Source of the DNA: Streptomyces sp. NBC_00523
GTDB lineage: Bacteria > Actinomycetota > Actinomycetes > Streptomycetales > Streptomycetaceae
NCBI RefSeq assembly: GCF_036346615.1
Contig: NZ_CP107836.1
Coordinates: forward strand, 2,480,001 to 2,544,000
Length of the DNA stretch: 64,000 nt
Direction: 5' to 3'
The notes beneath the pieces are model-generated. The model worked only from the letters and a program-made list of their open reading frames with translations, was not told the origin of the DNA and ran no database searches. Both the position numbers and the translations under genes were made by a program. Shown in pieces: positions 21,487 to 31,341 of this stretch; positions within the stretch are counted from its first letter, which is position 1; each line of letters begins with the position of its first letter.

Positions 21487-24146
21487 GCGGAGCCTCCGGA
21501 GATCAGGGTGAGGAAGGCGTCCTCCAGGCGGCGGTGCGGGCCGACGCCCGTCAGCGGCACGTCGAGGCGGACCAGCTCGGCGATCAGCTCGGGCGAGGTC
21601 GCCCCGTCGAGCCGGACGAGGAGCCCGTGCCCGTCGTCGGTGCGGACGGCGGAGCCGATGCCCGGGAGGGCGGCGACCTTCTCCACGAGGGGTTCGGTGA
21701 GCGGGTCGGCGGCGGTGACCAGGAGCATGTCGCCGGAGCCGGTGATCTCGGCGACGGGGCCGGCCTGGACGAGCCTGCCCCGGTCCATGACGACCAGATG
21801 CGTGCAGGACTGCTCCACCTCGGACAGGAGGTGGCTGGAGACGATCACGGTGCGGCCGCCGGCCGCGTACCGGATCATCACGTCCCGCATCTCCCGGATC
21901 TGCGGCGGGTCGAGCCCGTTGGTCGGTTCGTCCAGGATGAGCAGGTCCGGCATGCCGAGCATGGCCTGGGCGATGGCGAGCCGCTGCCGCATGCCCTGCG
22001 AGTACGTGCGCACGGCGCGGGCCAGGGCGTCACCGAGCCCGGCGATCTCCAGGGCCTCCTCGATGCGCGCGTCCTCGTCGGGGCGGCCGGTGGCCTTCCA
22101 GTACAGCTCCAGGTTGGCGCGCCCGGACAGGTGCGGCAGGAAGCCCGCGCCCTCCACGAAGCAGCCGACCCGGGACAGCACGGGCGCGCCGGGGCGGATG
22201 GCCCGCCCGAAGACCCGGATCTCGCCGTCGTCGGGGGTGATGAGCCCCATGAGCATCCGCAGGGTGGTGGTCTTCCCGGCCCCGTTGGGGCCCAGCAGGC
22301 CGAGCACCTGCCCCTTCTCGACGCGGAAGGAGAGGTCGCGGACCGCGTACCGGTCGGCGGACTTGGCGTACTTCTTGGACAGGCCGGTGATCTGGAGCGG
22401 TACGTCGGTGAGCGCGGGGTCGGGTGCGGGCGTCGCGGTACGGCGCCGGGCGGTGAGCAGCAGGGCGGCGGCGATCACCAGGGCGGCGGCCGGCAGCCCC
22501 CAGGTCCACCAGGGCAGTGCGGCCGAGGCGGTCTTCAGGCCGGGCGCGGTGGGAAGCGTGAGGGGCCCGTCGAGGGAGACGGTGTACGTGGCGGGCTCGG
22601 CCGGGGACGCGTAGCCGAGGTCGGTCGCGGCGAGGACGAGGCGGAGGCGGTGGCCCGCGTCGAGTTCGTGGTCGACGGCGGGCAGGGTCAGCTGGATCGG
22701 CCTGCCCTGCTGTGCGGGGGTGATCCGGTACGGCGCGACGAGCTGGGCGGGCAGCACCTGCCGCTTCCCGTCCGGCGACACGTCGTACACCTTGCCGAAC
22801 AGCACCGCGTCGCCGTGGTCGGCCTGCACGGTCACCCGGACCGTGGGGGCGCCGGTGATGCGGCGGGCGACGGGCAGCGGGGCGGAGTCGAAGCGGGCGT
22901 ACTGGCCGGGGAAGTCGAGGGCGAGGCCGCCGACGCCGAGGGTGGAGAGCTGGGCGAGCGAGCCGCCGACGCCGGGGACGGCGGAGATCGAGGGCGGGTT
23001 GGCCCCCGCGGGGTTGCTGATCTTCTGGGTGCGCCCGTGCAATGCGACGGTCCGGGGGCCGCTGTGCAGGCCCGGGTACGTGTCGCTGCTCGCGCCCCTG
23101 GTGAGGGCGGCGCCGTCCGTGGAGTCGATGCCGCCGGTCCGGGTGACGCGGAAGGCGGGTCCGGTGTCGGCGCCCTGGTCCCCCTTCAGGTACCGGTCGA
23201 ACCAGGAGCCGATCCTCTTCTCCACCCGGCCGGTCTCCATGTCGCCCCCGTCGTGCCCGCCGGCCGCCCAGTCGACGGAGACGGGGGCGCCGTTGGCGGC
23301 GATGGCCTTCGCCATGGCGTCGGCCTGGCCGAGCGGGAACAGGGAGTCGGTCTGGCCCTGCACGATGAGCGCGGGGGCCTTGATGCGGTCGGCCACGGCG
23401 CTCGGGGAGCGCTTCGTGAGCAGGTCGCGGGCGGCGGCGTCCGGCTTGCCGTTGACGGCGACCCGTTCGTACAGGTCGCACAGCTCCTTCTCGAAGTTGG
23501 CGCAGCCGCCGCCGGAGTTGACGAAGATCCCGGTCCAGAGTTTCTTGAACACCCCGTCCGGGAAGAGCGCGTCGGCGAGGTTCCAGTAGGTGATCTGCGG
23601 GGCGATGGCGTCGACGCGGTGGTCGTACCCGGCGGCGAGCAGCGAGACCGCGCCGCCGTAGGACGCCCCGGTGACGCCGACGCGCGGGTCGCCCTTCGCG
23701 TCGAGCCGGACCTCGGGGCGGCCGGCGAGCCAGTCGATCAGCCGGGACACGTCCTTGACCTCGCGGTCCGGCGCGTTCAGCCCGATCCTGCCGCCCGACT
23801 TGCCGAAGCCGCGGGCGGACCAGGTGAGGACGGCGTATCCGTCGCGGGCCAGCTGTTCGGCCTGCGCCCGGGTCTCCGCCTTGCTGCCGCCGAATCCGTG
23901 GCCGATGAGCACGGCGGGCCGGCGCCCGTCGCCCCCGGCCGTGAAGTACGAGGTGTCGAGGGAGACCCCGTCGACGCGCATCATCCGGTCCTGGCGGTGC
24001 ACGGCCGGGCCGCTGTCGTCGGCCACCGCCGTCCAGGTGCCCGCACCGGCGAGCACGAGGAGCGCGGCACCGGCCGCCGCCCACCGGCCTCGGGTGCGGG
24101 GCAGCAGGCGCCGCCACCGGGACGTACGCGCAACAGGGGAGTCCAT
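21483..24146 (-). CDS. Alpha/beta hydrolase fused to an ABC ATPase domain
   Basis: An 887-residue fusion. After a basic N-terminus, helix 1 (about 22-41, WAAAGAALLVLAGAGTWTAV) leads to an S15/CocE-like alpha/beta hydrolase: HGFGGSKAETRAQA, nucleophile Ser in TGASYGGA, acid Asp in QTDSLFP, His in GGHDGGD, then a C-terminal jelly-roll like that of X-Pro dipeptidyl peptidases. Helix 2 (about 548-570, PAAALVIAAALLL) is followed by a complete ABC domain with GPNGAGKT, YSQGMRQRLAIA and LLILDEPTNGLD. With helix 1 as an N-in anchor, the hydrolase faces outward and the ATPase inward. The start ATG 24146 is chosen because upstream codons lack family features. It is coupled to the permease downstream. 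Confidence 0.88.
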   Translation of the reverse strand: MDSPVARTSRWRRLLPRTRGRWAAAGAALLVLAGAGTWTAVADDSGPAVHRQDRMMRVDGVSLDTSYFTAGGDGRRPAVLIGHGFGGSKAETRAQAEQLARDGYAVLTWSARGFGKSGGRIGLNAPDREVKDVSRLIDWLAGRPEVRLDAKGDPRVGVTGASYGGAVSLLAAGYDHRVDAIAPQITYWNLADALFPDGVFKKLWTGIFVNSGGGCANFEKELCDLYERVAVNGKPDAAARDLLTKRSPSAVADRIKAPALIVQGQTDSLFPLGQADAMAKAIAANGAPVSVDWAAGGHDGGDMETGRVEKRIGSWFDRYLKGDQGADTGPAFRVTRTGGIDSTDGAALTRGASSDTYPGLHSGPRTVALHGRTQKISNPAGANPPSISAVPGVGGSLAQLSTLGVGGLALDFPGQYARFDSAPLPVARRITGAPTVRVTVQADHGDAVLFGKVYDVSPDGKRQVLPAQLVAPYRITPAQQGRPIQLTLPAVDHELDAGHRLRLVLAATDLGYASPAEPATYTVSLDGPLTLPTAPGLKTASAALPWWTWGLPAAALVIAAALLLTARRRTATPAPDPALTDVPLQITGLSKKYAKSADRYAVRDLSFRVEKGQVLGLLGPNGAGKTTTLRMLMGLITPDDGEIRVFGRAIRPGAPVLSRVGCFVEGAGFLPHLSGRANLELYWKATGRPDEDARIEEALEIAGLGDALARAVRTYSQGMRQRLAIAQAMLGMPDLLILDEPTNGLDPPQIREMRDVMIRYAAGGRTVIVSSHLLSEVEQSCTHLVVMDRGRLVQAGPVAEITGSGDMLLVTAADPLTEPLVEKVAALPGIGSAVRTDDGHGLLVRLDGATSPELIAELVRLDVPLTGVGPHRRLEDAFLTLISGGSA

Positions 24147-24322
24147 GCGTCCGACCCTATGCGGCCCGCCACCCCGTCCCACCTGCCGCCGGGCGGAACT
24201 CCCGGGCATCCTCAAGGCGTACGGAAGCGGGCCTCGTACTCCGGACGCGGTATGCCGGGGTACGGCGGTCCGGCCCGCCAATTGCGTCGCGCGACGGCCC
24301 CGCGCTCTGGAACGCTGCCGCC

Positions 24323-24907
24323 ATGGAACTGCCGGAAGTACTGCTCATCGGCGGCCGCGCGGGCGTCGGGAAGACCACGGTGGCCTGGGAGGTGTCGGCG
24401 CGGCTGCGCGAGGCGGGGGCCGTGCACGCGGTGATCGACGGGGACTTCATGTGCGCCGTGCACCCCGCGCCGGACGACGACCCGCGCCGGTCCCTGATCA
24501 CCGAACGCAATCTGGCGGCGGTCTGGGCCAACTACGCGGCCCTGGGCGTGCGCCGTCTCGTCTACACCAACACGGTGTGCGTGCTGCCCGAGACCGCGCC
24601 CATGTTCGAGCGCGCGATGGGGGGCGGGGTGCGGTGCGTACGGGTGCTGCTGACCGCGTCCGACGCGACGGCCGAGCAGCGGCTCACCGGCCGCGAGATC
24701 GGCTCCGAGCTGGAGCACGAGCTGCTCAGCAGCCACCGCAAGGCCCGGATGCTCGACGCCCGGGTCCCGGCGGACACCACGCGGTTGGCGACCGACGGGC
24801 GGACGGTACCGGACATCGCGCGGGAGATCGTGGAGCTGACGGGGTGGACCGGGGCCCGACAGCCTTGTGGGAAGCTCACGCCCCACCCGCCCGAAGGCTG
24901 TCCGTGA
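24323..24907 (+). CDS. P-loop NTPase, small kinase-like
   Basis: A 194-residue cytosolic protein with a Walker A motif (LLIGGRAGVGKTT, residues 7-19), IDGDFMC after strand 2, and REIGSELEHELLSSHRKARMLD as a likely lid. The layout resembles AAA/kinase-like proteins of the shikimate/adenylylsulfate kinase group, but the substrate cannot be assigned. Its stop (24905-24907) overlaps a possible GTG start of the next gene, hinting at coupling with a two-helix membrane protein. Confidence 0.7.
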   Translation: MELPEVLLIGGRAGVGKTTVAWEVSARLREAGAVHAVIDGDFMCAVHPAPDDDPRRSLITERNLAAVWANYAALGVRRLVYTNTVCVLPETAPMFERAMGGGVRCVRVLLTASDATAEQRLTGREIGSELEHELLSSHRKARMLDARVPADTTRLATDGRTVPDIAREIVELTGWTGARQPCGKLTPHPPEGCP

Positions 24908-24948
24908 TCGCCAAATCCCTTTCAGGACAAGCGTGTTGGAATGCCCCT

Positions 24949-25425
24949 ATGGTCAATTCCACTGACGGAATCACGCACCTGGGTCCGGACGCTCCCGTAC
25001 AGCGCCTGCGTGCCGAGATCGTCCGGATGCGGGACGAGGCGACGCGGCAGAGGAAGATCGCGCACCGTCGGGCCGAGTTCTGGGCCAGGACGGACATCGC
25101 CCTCGGTTTCCCCGCGGCCCTGCTGGCGGGCACGGCCGGAGCGGCGGGGCTGGCCTCGGCGGATGTGCGGGTGGCCGCCGCCCTCGCCGCCCTCGCCTCC
25201 GCCGGGTTCGCTGCGGGAGCGAGCTTCCTGCGCAGCGACGCCAGACGCCGCGCCAACAAACGTGCGCGCCACGCGTGGGCGTCGGTCGAGGCCAGGGCCA
25301 TGGTGGCGCTCGCCCGCGAGCACGTGTCCCACGAGAACCTCGGCGACCTGCTGGAATGCCGCCAGGCCGCGCTGGCCGCCTACGACGGTGAAGACACCCC
25401 CGGGACCGCCGCCGGCGCCGGGTAG
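24949..25425 (+). CDS. Two-helix membrane protein, SLATT-like
   Basis: A 158-residue protein: a charged N-terminal helix (VQRLRAEIVRMRDEATRQRK), two closely spaced membrane helices (GFPAALLAGTAGAAGLA and VAAALAALASAGFAAGASFL) and a cytoplasmic C-terminal helix (RRANKRARHAWASVEARAM). This plan resembles the SLATT two-TM domains predicted to be pore-forming effectors in nucleotide-signalling conflict systems; the resemblance is structural and uncertain. ATG 24949 has a weak GGA; GTG 24904, with GAAGG upstream and a GTGA overlap with the preceding gene, is a good alternative adding 15 residues. The 3' end overlaps the convergent DUF4291 gene by 46 bases. No nucleotide cyclase is nearby. Confidence 0.65.
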   Translation: MVNSTDGITHLGPDAPVQRLRAEIVRMRDEATRQRKIAHRRAEFWARTDIALGFPAALLAGTAGAAGLASADVRVAAALAALASAGFAAGASFLRSDARRRANKRARHAWASVEARAMVALAREHVSHENLGDLLECRQAALAAYDGEDTPGTAAGAG

Positions 25426-25997
25426 ACCCGTTCGTCCGGGAGCAGCGCGGTCGCGGCCTCCGTCTCGCCCGCCCGGGCCAGCGCGTGGATCTCCCGGGCG
25501 AGCGGGGTGACGTCGCGGATCGAGACCGTCCACTCGTCCGCGTAACGCCGTGACGCCTCCCCGGCCAGGCCGAGCTGGAGCGAGCGGTACGGGAGCCGGT
25601 TCAGGTGCAGGTCGCGCTCGGGGTCCCACTGGACGCGGGCGGGGGCCCGGCGCAGCTCGCGCTGCCAGGTGGCGTGGTCGGGGTGCACGTCCCGTTCGTA
25701 GTGGGAGAGTTCGGCGTGGGCGAGGGCCCAGTCGAAGCCCTCGCGGGTGATCTCGACGGCGAGGACGGTCTCCTGGCCCTCCTTCGTCCCCCAGCCGCAG
25801 CGGTACATCATCCACAGGAAGCTCGGCTTGATCCACGTCATGCGGTCGCGCTTCCAGGCGGCCGGGAAGCGCCCGTCGCGGGCGGCGGGCAGCCCGAGCG
25901 ACGGGGTGTACGCCTGATAGACGGTCACGGTTTCGGCGGTGTGGAGCGCGCGGATCTGGTGCTGGGGCGGGATGGCTGCGGATGCGGATGCGGTCAT
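25380..25997 (-). CDS. DUF4291 family protein
   Basis: A 205-residue cytosolic protein. It has the DUF4291 hallmarks: VTVYQAYTPSLG, RMTWIKPSFLWMMYRCGW and WDPERDLHLNRLPYRSLQLGL. The family is widespread in bacteria and fungi with no known activity. Its 3' end reads 46 bases into the convergent membrane-protein gene, so both messages share antisense 3' ends and no terminator fits between them. The start ATG 25997 has no clear Shine-Dalgarno; TGGGAT lies six bases upstream. Confidence 0.85.
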   Translation of the reverse strand: MTASASAAIPPQHQIRALHTAETVTVYQAYTPSLGLPAARDGRFPAAWKRDRMTWIKPSFLWMMYRCGWGTKEGQETVLAVEITREGFDWALAHAELSHYERDVHPDHATWQRELRRAPARVQWDPERDLHLNRLPYRSLQLGLAGEASRRYADEWTVSIRDVTPLAREIHALARAGETEAATALLPDERVYPAPAAVPGVSSPS

Positions 25998-26056
25998 GCA
26001 GCCATCCCAGCACCGGCGGCGGGCTGACGGCGAACGAGTTTCCGGCCGGCCAGGGC

Positions 26057-26323
26057 CTAGCGGGCCGCGTGCATCACGCGCGGTCCGTGCATCACGCGAA
26101 CGCCGGACGACACGGCCACGTGGTCACCAGCCGACGCCTTCGCTCCGGCCGTGGAGTTCCCGTAGTAGTTCCACCGCCAGGTGCCGGAATCGGTGGCCTT
26201 CACGGTGGTCTTGAGCGCCCCCGTCGAACTGGACGTCACCTTCTTGACCGTCTTGTCGGTCGGCGCCGCCGCCATCGCGGTGAACACGGCCGCCGCGCCC
26301 CCGGCCACCACCGCGTTCCACAA
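26057..26323 (-). CDS. Small exported protein, possible remnant
   Basis: An 88-residue reading frame with a hydrophobic leader (WNAVVAGGAAAVFTAMAAA) and then TVKATDSGTWRWNYYGNSTAG and AGDHVAV. The DSGTWRW ... GNSTAGA ... AGDHV pattern resembles the end of a beta-sandwich domain found in larger exported Streptomyces proteins, so this may be a shrunken copy. The start is uncertain: TTG 26323 gives the leader, while the codons before it (PTAKK) would also make a signal-peptide n-region but contain no start; AAGGGGAGGG lies about 25 bases further upstream. It could be a decayed gene. Confidence 0.4.
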   Translation of the reverse strand: MWNAVVAGGAAAVFTAMAAAPTDKTVKKVTSSSTGALKTTVKATDSGTWRWNYYGNSTAGAKASAGDHVAVSSGVRVMHGPRVMHAAR

Positions 26324-26586
26324 CTTCTTCGCCGTAGGTGCGAACCCGCCCTCCCCTTGGAAACCGGACCGTCTTTGGGACCGCCCTGGGCCGTGCGCGG
26401 TTGTACGCCGTACGGCAACGATCGGGGCACGCGCTCGGAGCCGTACAAGCGCATGGCGAAGGCCATGACATTCGTCATGCGGAGGTCAGTACACGCGGCT
26501 CTGCCGGGGAGGGGGCCCGGATCGGCAGTCTTGAACGTGTCGAGAGCGGGAGCCACGAAGGCGCCGCCGCAACGGGAGGAACCGAC

Positions 26587-27303
26587 ATGAGCAGCCCGGC
26601 CGCCACACTCACCACCCCCTCCCCCGCCCTCGACGCCCCCACCACCCCGATCGAGCCCCGCAAGGCCCTCGTGGACAGCATGAAGCCGCTCCTGGTGGAC
26701 GTCGCACTGCCGCTCGCCGCGTACTACGCGCTGAAGGCGGCGGGGCTCGGCACGTTCGGCGCACTGGCCTGGAGCAGCGTGGTCCCGGCGGTCCGCACGG
26801 TATGGGGCGCGGTGCGCGAGCGCCGGCTCAACGGCCTCGCGGCGCTGATGGTGTCGGTCAACGCGGTCTCGCTGCTGCTGGGCCTGGTGTCCGGTGACCC
26901 CCGGCTGATGCTCCTCAAGGACAGCGCGGTGAGCAGCGTCATCGGCCTGACGTTCCTGGTGACGGCGGTGCGCGGCCGCCCAATGCTGTCGGCGGGCCTG
27001 CGGCCGTGGCTGACCCGGGGCGAGGCCGCCAAGACGGCCGCCTGGGAACGGCTCTCCGCCGGTTCGCCCGCCTTCCACCGGGCCGAGATCCGGTTCTCGG
27101 CGGTGTGGGGCTGCGCGCTGCTCACCGAGTGCGCGGTGCGGGCCGTGGGCGCGTACACCGTGCCGGTCGAGACGATGGTGTGGGCCGGGACGGTGCTCAT
27201 GGTCGCCTCGATGTTCCTGGCCTTCCTCGTCTCGGGCCGCATCGCGGTCGCCCCGATGGAGCGCATGATCGCCGCCGAGACCACCACCGCCAAGAACCAC
27301 TGA
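26587..27303 (+). CDS. VC0807 family integral membrane protein
   Basis: A 238-residue protein with about six hydrophobic segments (VDVALPLAAYYALKAAGLG, LAALMVSVNAVSLLLGLVSG, SSVIGLTFLVTAVRG, VWGCALLTECAVRAVGAYTV, MVASMFLAFLVSGRIAV). The DSMKPLLVDVALPLAAYY start and the GDPRLMLLKDSAVSSVIGL loop match the VC0807 family, membrane proteins of unknown role. GGGAGGAACCGAC precedes the ATG. It is monocistronic and is followed by a strong hairpin. Confidence 0.8.
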   Translation: MSSPAATLTTPSPALDAPTTPIEPRKALVDSMKPLLVDVALPLAAYYALKAAGLGTFGALAWSSVVPAVRTVWGAVRERRLNGLAALMVSVNAVSLLLGLVSGDPRLMLLKDSAVSSVIGLTFLVTAVRGRPMLSAGLRPWLTRGEAAKTAAWERLSAGSPAFHRAEIRFSAVWGCALLTECAVRAVGAYTVPVETMVWAGTVLMVASMFLAFLVSGRIAVAPMERMIAAETTTAKNH

Positions 27304-27318
27304 CCGGCCACCAGAACG

Positions 27319-27351
27319 CCGCAGGGCCACTCCGGGGGAGTGGCCCTGCGG
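27319..27351 (+). terminator. Hairpin terminator for the VC0807 family gene
   Basis: A 15-bp perfect stem, CCGCAGGGCCACTCC (27319-27333) with GGAGTGGCCCTGCGG (27337-27351), has a GGG loop. It begins 16 bases after the stop; no U-tract follows. Confidence 0.8.
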
Positions 27352-27399
27352 TCATTCGGGCCCCGAAATCCGGTTGACCTCGGCGTTTACCGTTTTCGT

Positions 27400-27870
27400 A
27401 TGACTACTTCACTGAGGCTGGCCGAGGTCACCGCCGGGAATGTCGATGCGGCGATCGGGCTGCGGGTGCGGGCCGATCAGGAGCATCTGGTGGCGCCGGT
27501 GGTGAAGTCGCTGGCCGAGGCGTACGGGCACGGGGAGGTCGCCTGGCCGCGGCTCGTGTTCGACGGGGAACGGCTCGTCGGGTTCCTCATGGCCTTCCTG
27601 GACATCGACTTCGCGGGCGACGGCACCGGGCGGGACATCCGCTCCGGGCTGTGGCGCCTCAACATCGCGGCGGGCGAACAGGGGCGCGGTTACGGGCGGT
27701 TCGCGGTCGGGTGCGTGGCCGACGAGATCCGGCGGCGCGGCGGCACACGGATGTACGTCACCTGGCATCCGGGCGACGACGGCCCCGAGGGGTTCTACCT
27801 GGGGCTCGGGTTCCGGCCCACGGGCGAGACGAGCGGGGACCAGACGGTCGGGGTGCTGGAGCTGGGCTGA
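27400..27870 (+). CDS. GNAT family N-acetyltransferase
   Basis: A 156-residue GNAT protein. The acetyl-CoA binding motif appears as EQGRGYGRFAVGCV (Q/R-x-x-G-x-G), preceded by the strand WRLNIAA and followed by GGTRMYVTWHPGDDGPEGFYLGLGF, where FYLGLGF is motif B. The substrate is unknown. The ATG has no Shine-Dalgarno and TACCGT ends six bases upstream, so the mRNA may be leaderless. Its stop is embedded in a bidirectional hairpin shared with the convergent mmsA gene. Confidence 0.85.
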   Translation: MTTSLRLAEVTAGNVDAAIGLRVRADQEHLVAPVVKSLAEAYGHGEVAWPRLVFDGERLVGFLMAFLDIDFAGDGTGRDIRSGLWRLNIAAGEQGRGYGRFAVGCVADEIRRRGGTRMYVTWHPGDDGPEGFYLGLGFRPTGETSGDQTVGVLELG

Positions 27871-27902
27871 GTACGGGCCGGGGCGGGGGCCCGGCCCGTA
27901 CT
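27870..27902. terminator. Bidirectional terminator between GNAT gene and mmsA
   Basis: A 13-bp perfect stem, AGTACGGGCCGGG (27870-27882) with CCCGGCCCGTACT (27890-27902), starts on the last base of the GNAT stop codon and ends 16 bases before the mmsA stop. It suits both convergent transcripts. Confidence 0.8.
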
Positions 27903-27918
27903 CGGGGCGTCCACCGGG

Positions 27919-29418
<1,500 letters not shown>

Positions 29419-29430
29419 GCTGTGGCTCCT

Positions 29431-31341
29431 TCAGAGGTGACGGCGTCGGCCGGCGCTGTGTCGTTCGTACTCTTTCCGTGCTTCGACCGCCGCGGGGCGG
29501 GTGGCCGTCCCGGCCACGGGAACATCCCACCACGCCTGTGCCTCCGGAGGCCCCTGTCCGGCGCCGGGTGTTTCGGTCTCCACGTGGACGCAGACGGGCC
29601 GGTCCGCCGCCCGGGCCTCGGCGAGGGCCGTCCGCAGCTCGGCCACCGTCCCGGCGCGGAGCACCCGCATGCCGAGCGAGGCCGCGTTGGCGGCGAGGTC
29701 CACCGGGAGCGGGGGGCCGGTGAAGTCCCCGTCCGCCGACCGGTGGCGGTAGTCCGTGCCGAAGCGCTCGCCGCCGGTCGCCCCGGACAGGCCGCCGATC
29801 GAGGCGTAGCCGTGGTTCTGCAGGACGACCAGCTTGACCGGCAGGTTCTCCTGGACGGCGGTGACGATCTCGGTGGGGTTCATGAGGTACGTGCCGTCGC
29901 CGACGAGCGCCCAGACGGGGCGGTCCGGGGCGGCCAGGCACACGCCGATCGCGGCCGGGATCTCGTAGCCCATGCAGGAGTAGCCGTACTCCACGTGGTA
30001 CTGGCGCGGGGAGCGGGTCCGCCAGAGCTTGTGCAGGTCGCCGGGGAGCGAACCGGCCGCGTTGATGAGGATGTCCTCGTCGGTGACGAGCTCGTCCAGG
30101 AGGCCGAGGACCTGGGTCTGGGTGGGGCGGGCGCGCGGATCGGGCGTGGCGTACGCGGCATCGACGCGCCGCTCCCAGCGGGCCTTGGCCCCGGTGTACT
30201 CGGTGACGTACGCGGGGTCCGCGCGGTGTCCGGCCAGGGCCTCGGTGAGCGCGTCGAGGGCGGTGCGGGCGTCGGCGACGAGCGGGAGCGCGGCGAGCTT
30301 GTGGGCGTCGAAGCCGGTCACGTTGACGTTGAGGAAGCGGGCCCCGGGGTGCTGGAAGAGGGTCGCGGACGCGGTGGTGAAGTCGGTGTACCGGGTGCCG
30401 ATTCCGATGACGAGGTCGGCGGTGCGGGCGAGGTCGTCGGCGGTGGCGGTGCCGGTGTGGCCGATGCCGCCGACGTCGGCGGGGTGGTCGTGGCGCAGCG
30501 AGCCCTTGCCCGCCTGAGTGGACGCGACGGGGATGCCGGTGGCCTCGGCGAACGCGGCGAGGGCGTCCTCGGCGGCGCTGTGGTGGACGCCGCCGCCGAC
30601 GACGACCAGGGGGCGGCGGGCGGCGCGCACCGCCCGTGCGGCCGCGCCGAGTTCGTACGGGTCGGGGGCGGGACGGCGTACGTGCCAGACGCGCTCAGCG
30701 AAGAACTCCGCCGGCCAGTCGTGCGCCTCGGCCTGGACGTCCTGCGGCAGCGCGAGGGTGACCGCGCCGGTCTCCGCCGGGTCGGTCAGGACCCGCATGG
30801 CGTGCAGCGCGGCCGGGATCAGGGCCTCGGGGCGGGTGATCCGGTCGAAGAAGCGGGAGACCGGGCGCAGGCAGTCGTTGACGGAGACGTCGCCCGCGTA
30901 CGCCACCTCCAGCTGCTGGAGTACGGGGTCGGCGGGGCGGGTCGCGAAGGTGTCGCCGGGCAGCAGCAGGACGGGGAGGTGGTTGACGGTGGCGAGGGCG
31001 GCGCCGGTGACGAGGTTGGTGGCGCCGGGACCGATGGACGTGGTGACGGCATGGGCGGACAGCCGGCCGGACTGGCGGGCGTGGCCCACGGCCGCGTGCA
31101 CCATGGCCTGTTCGTTGCGGCCCTGGAGGTAGGGCATCGCGGGGCCGGTCTCCCGGAGCGCCTGGCCGATTCCGGCGACGTTGCCGTGGCCGAAGATGCC
31201 CCAGGTGGCGGCGATCAGCCGGTGGCGTTCGCCGTCGCGCTCGGCGTACTGGCGGGCGAGGAAGGCGATCAGCGCCTGGGCGGTGGTGAGGCGGCGGGTG
31301 GCCTCCCCGGCCGGGGAGGGCGTGCCGGGCGGTGCGGTCAT
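29431..31341 (-). CDS. iolD: 3D-trihydroxycyclohexane-1,2-dione acylhydrolase IolD
   Basis: A 636-residue thiamine-diphosphate enzyme. The Glu of GRNEQAMVHAAVGHARQ near residue 75 is the cofactor-activating region; GDGTYLMNPTEIVTAVQEN is the ThDP/metal-binding GDG motif with its downstream Asn. It opens the ring of trihydroxycyclohexanedione to 5-deoxy-D-glucuronate in inositol catabolism. Its ATG overlaps the iolB stop (TCAT 31338-31341). GIFGHGNVAGIGQAL is typical of IolD. Confidence 0.95.
   Translation of the reverse strand: MTAPPGTPSPAGEATRRLTTAQALIAFLARQYAERDGERHRLIAATWGIFGHGNVAGIGQALRETGPAMPYLQGRNEQAMVHAAVGHARQSGRLSAHAVTTSIGPGATNLVTGAALATVNHLPVLLLPGDTFATRPADPVLQQLEVAYAGDVSVNDCLRPVSRFFDRITRPEALIPAALHAMRVLTDPAETGAVTLALPQDVQAEAHDWPAEFFAERVWHVRRPAPDPYELGAAARAVRAARRPLVVVGGGVHHSAAEDALAAFAEATGIPVASTQAGKGSLRHDHPADVGGIGHTGTATADDLARTADLVIGIGTRYTDFTTASATLFQHPGARFLNVNVTGFDAHKLAALPLVADARTALDALTEALAGHRADPAYVTEYTGAKARWERRVDAAYATPDPRARPTQTQVLGLLDELVTDEDILINAAGSLPGDLHKLWRTRSPRQYHVEYGYSCMGYEIPAAIGVCLAAPDRPVWALVGDGTYLMNPTEIVTAVQENLPVKLVVLQNHGYASIGGLSGATGGERFGTDYRHRSADGDFTGPPLPVDLAANAASLGMRVLRAGTVAELRTALAEARAADRPVCVHVETETPGAGQGPPEAQAWWDVPVAGTATRPAAVEARKEYERHSAGRRRHL

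Noticed and set aside
26124..26471. A 115-codon frame overlapping the small exported protein
   Set aside because: Arg/Gly-rich low-complexity translation without a signal peptide; the other frame has a convincing leader.
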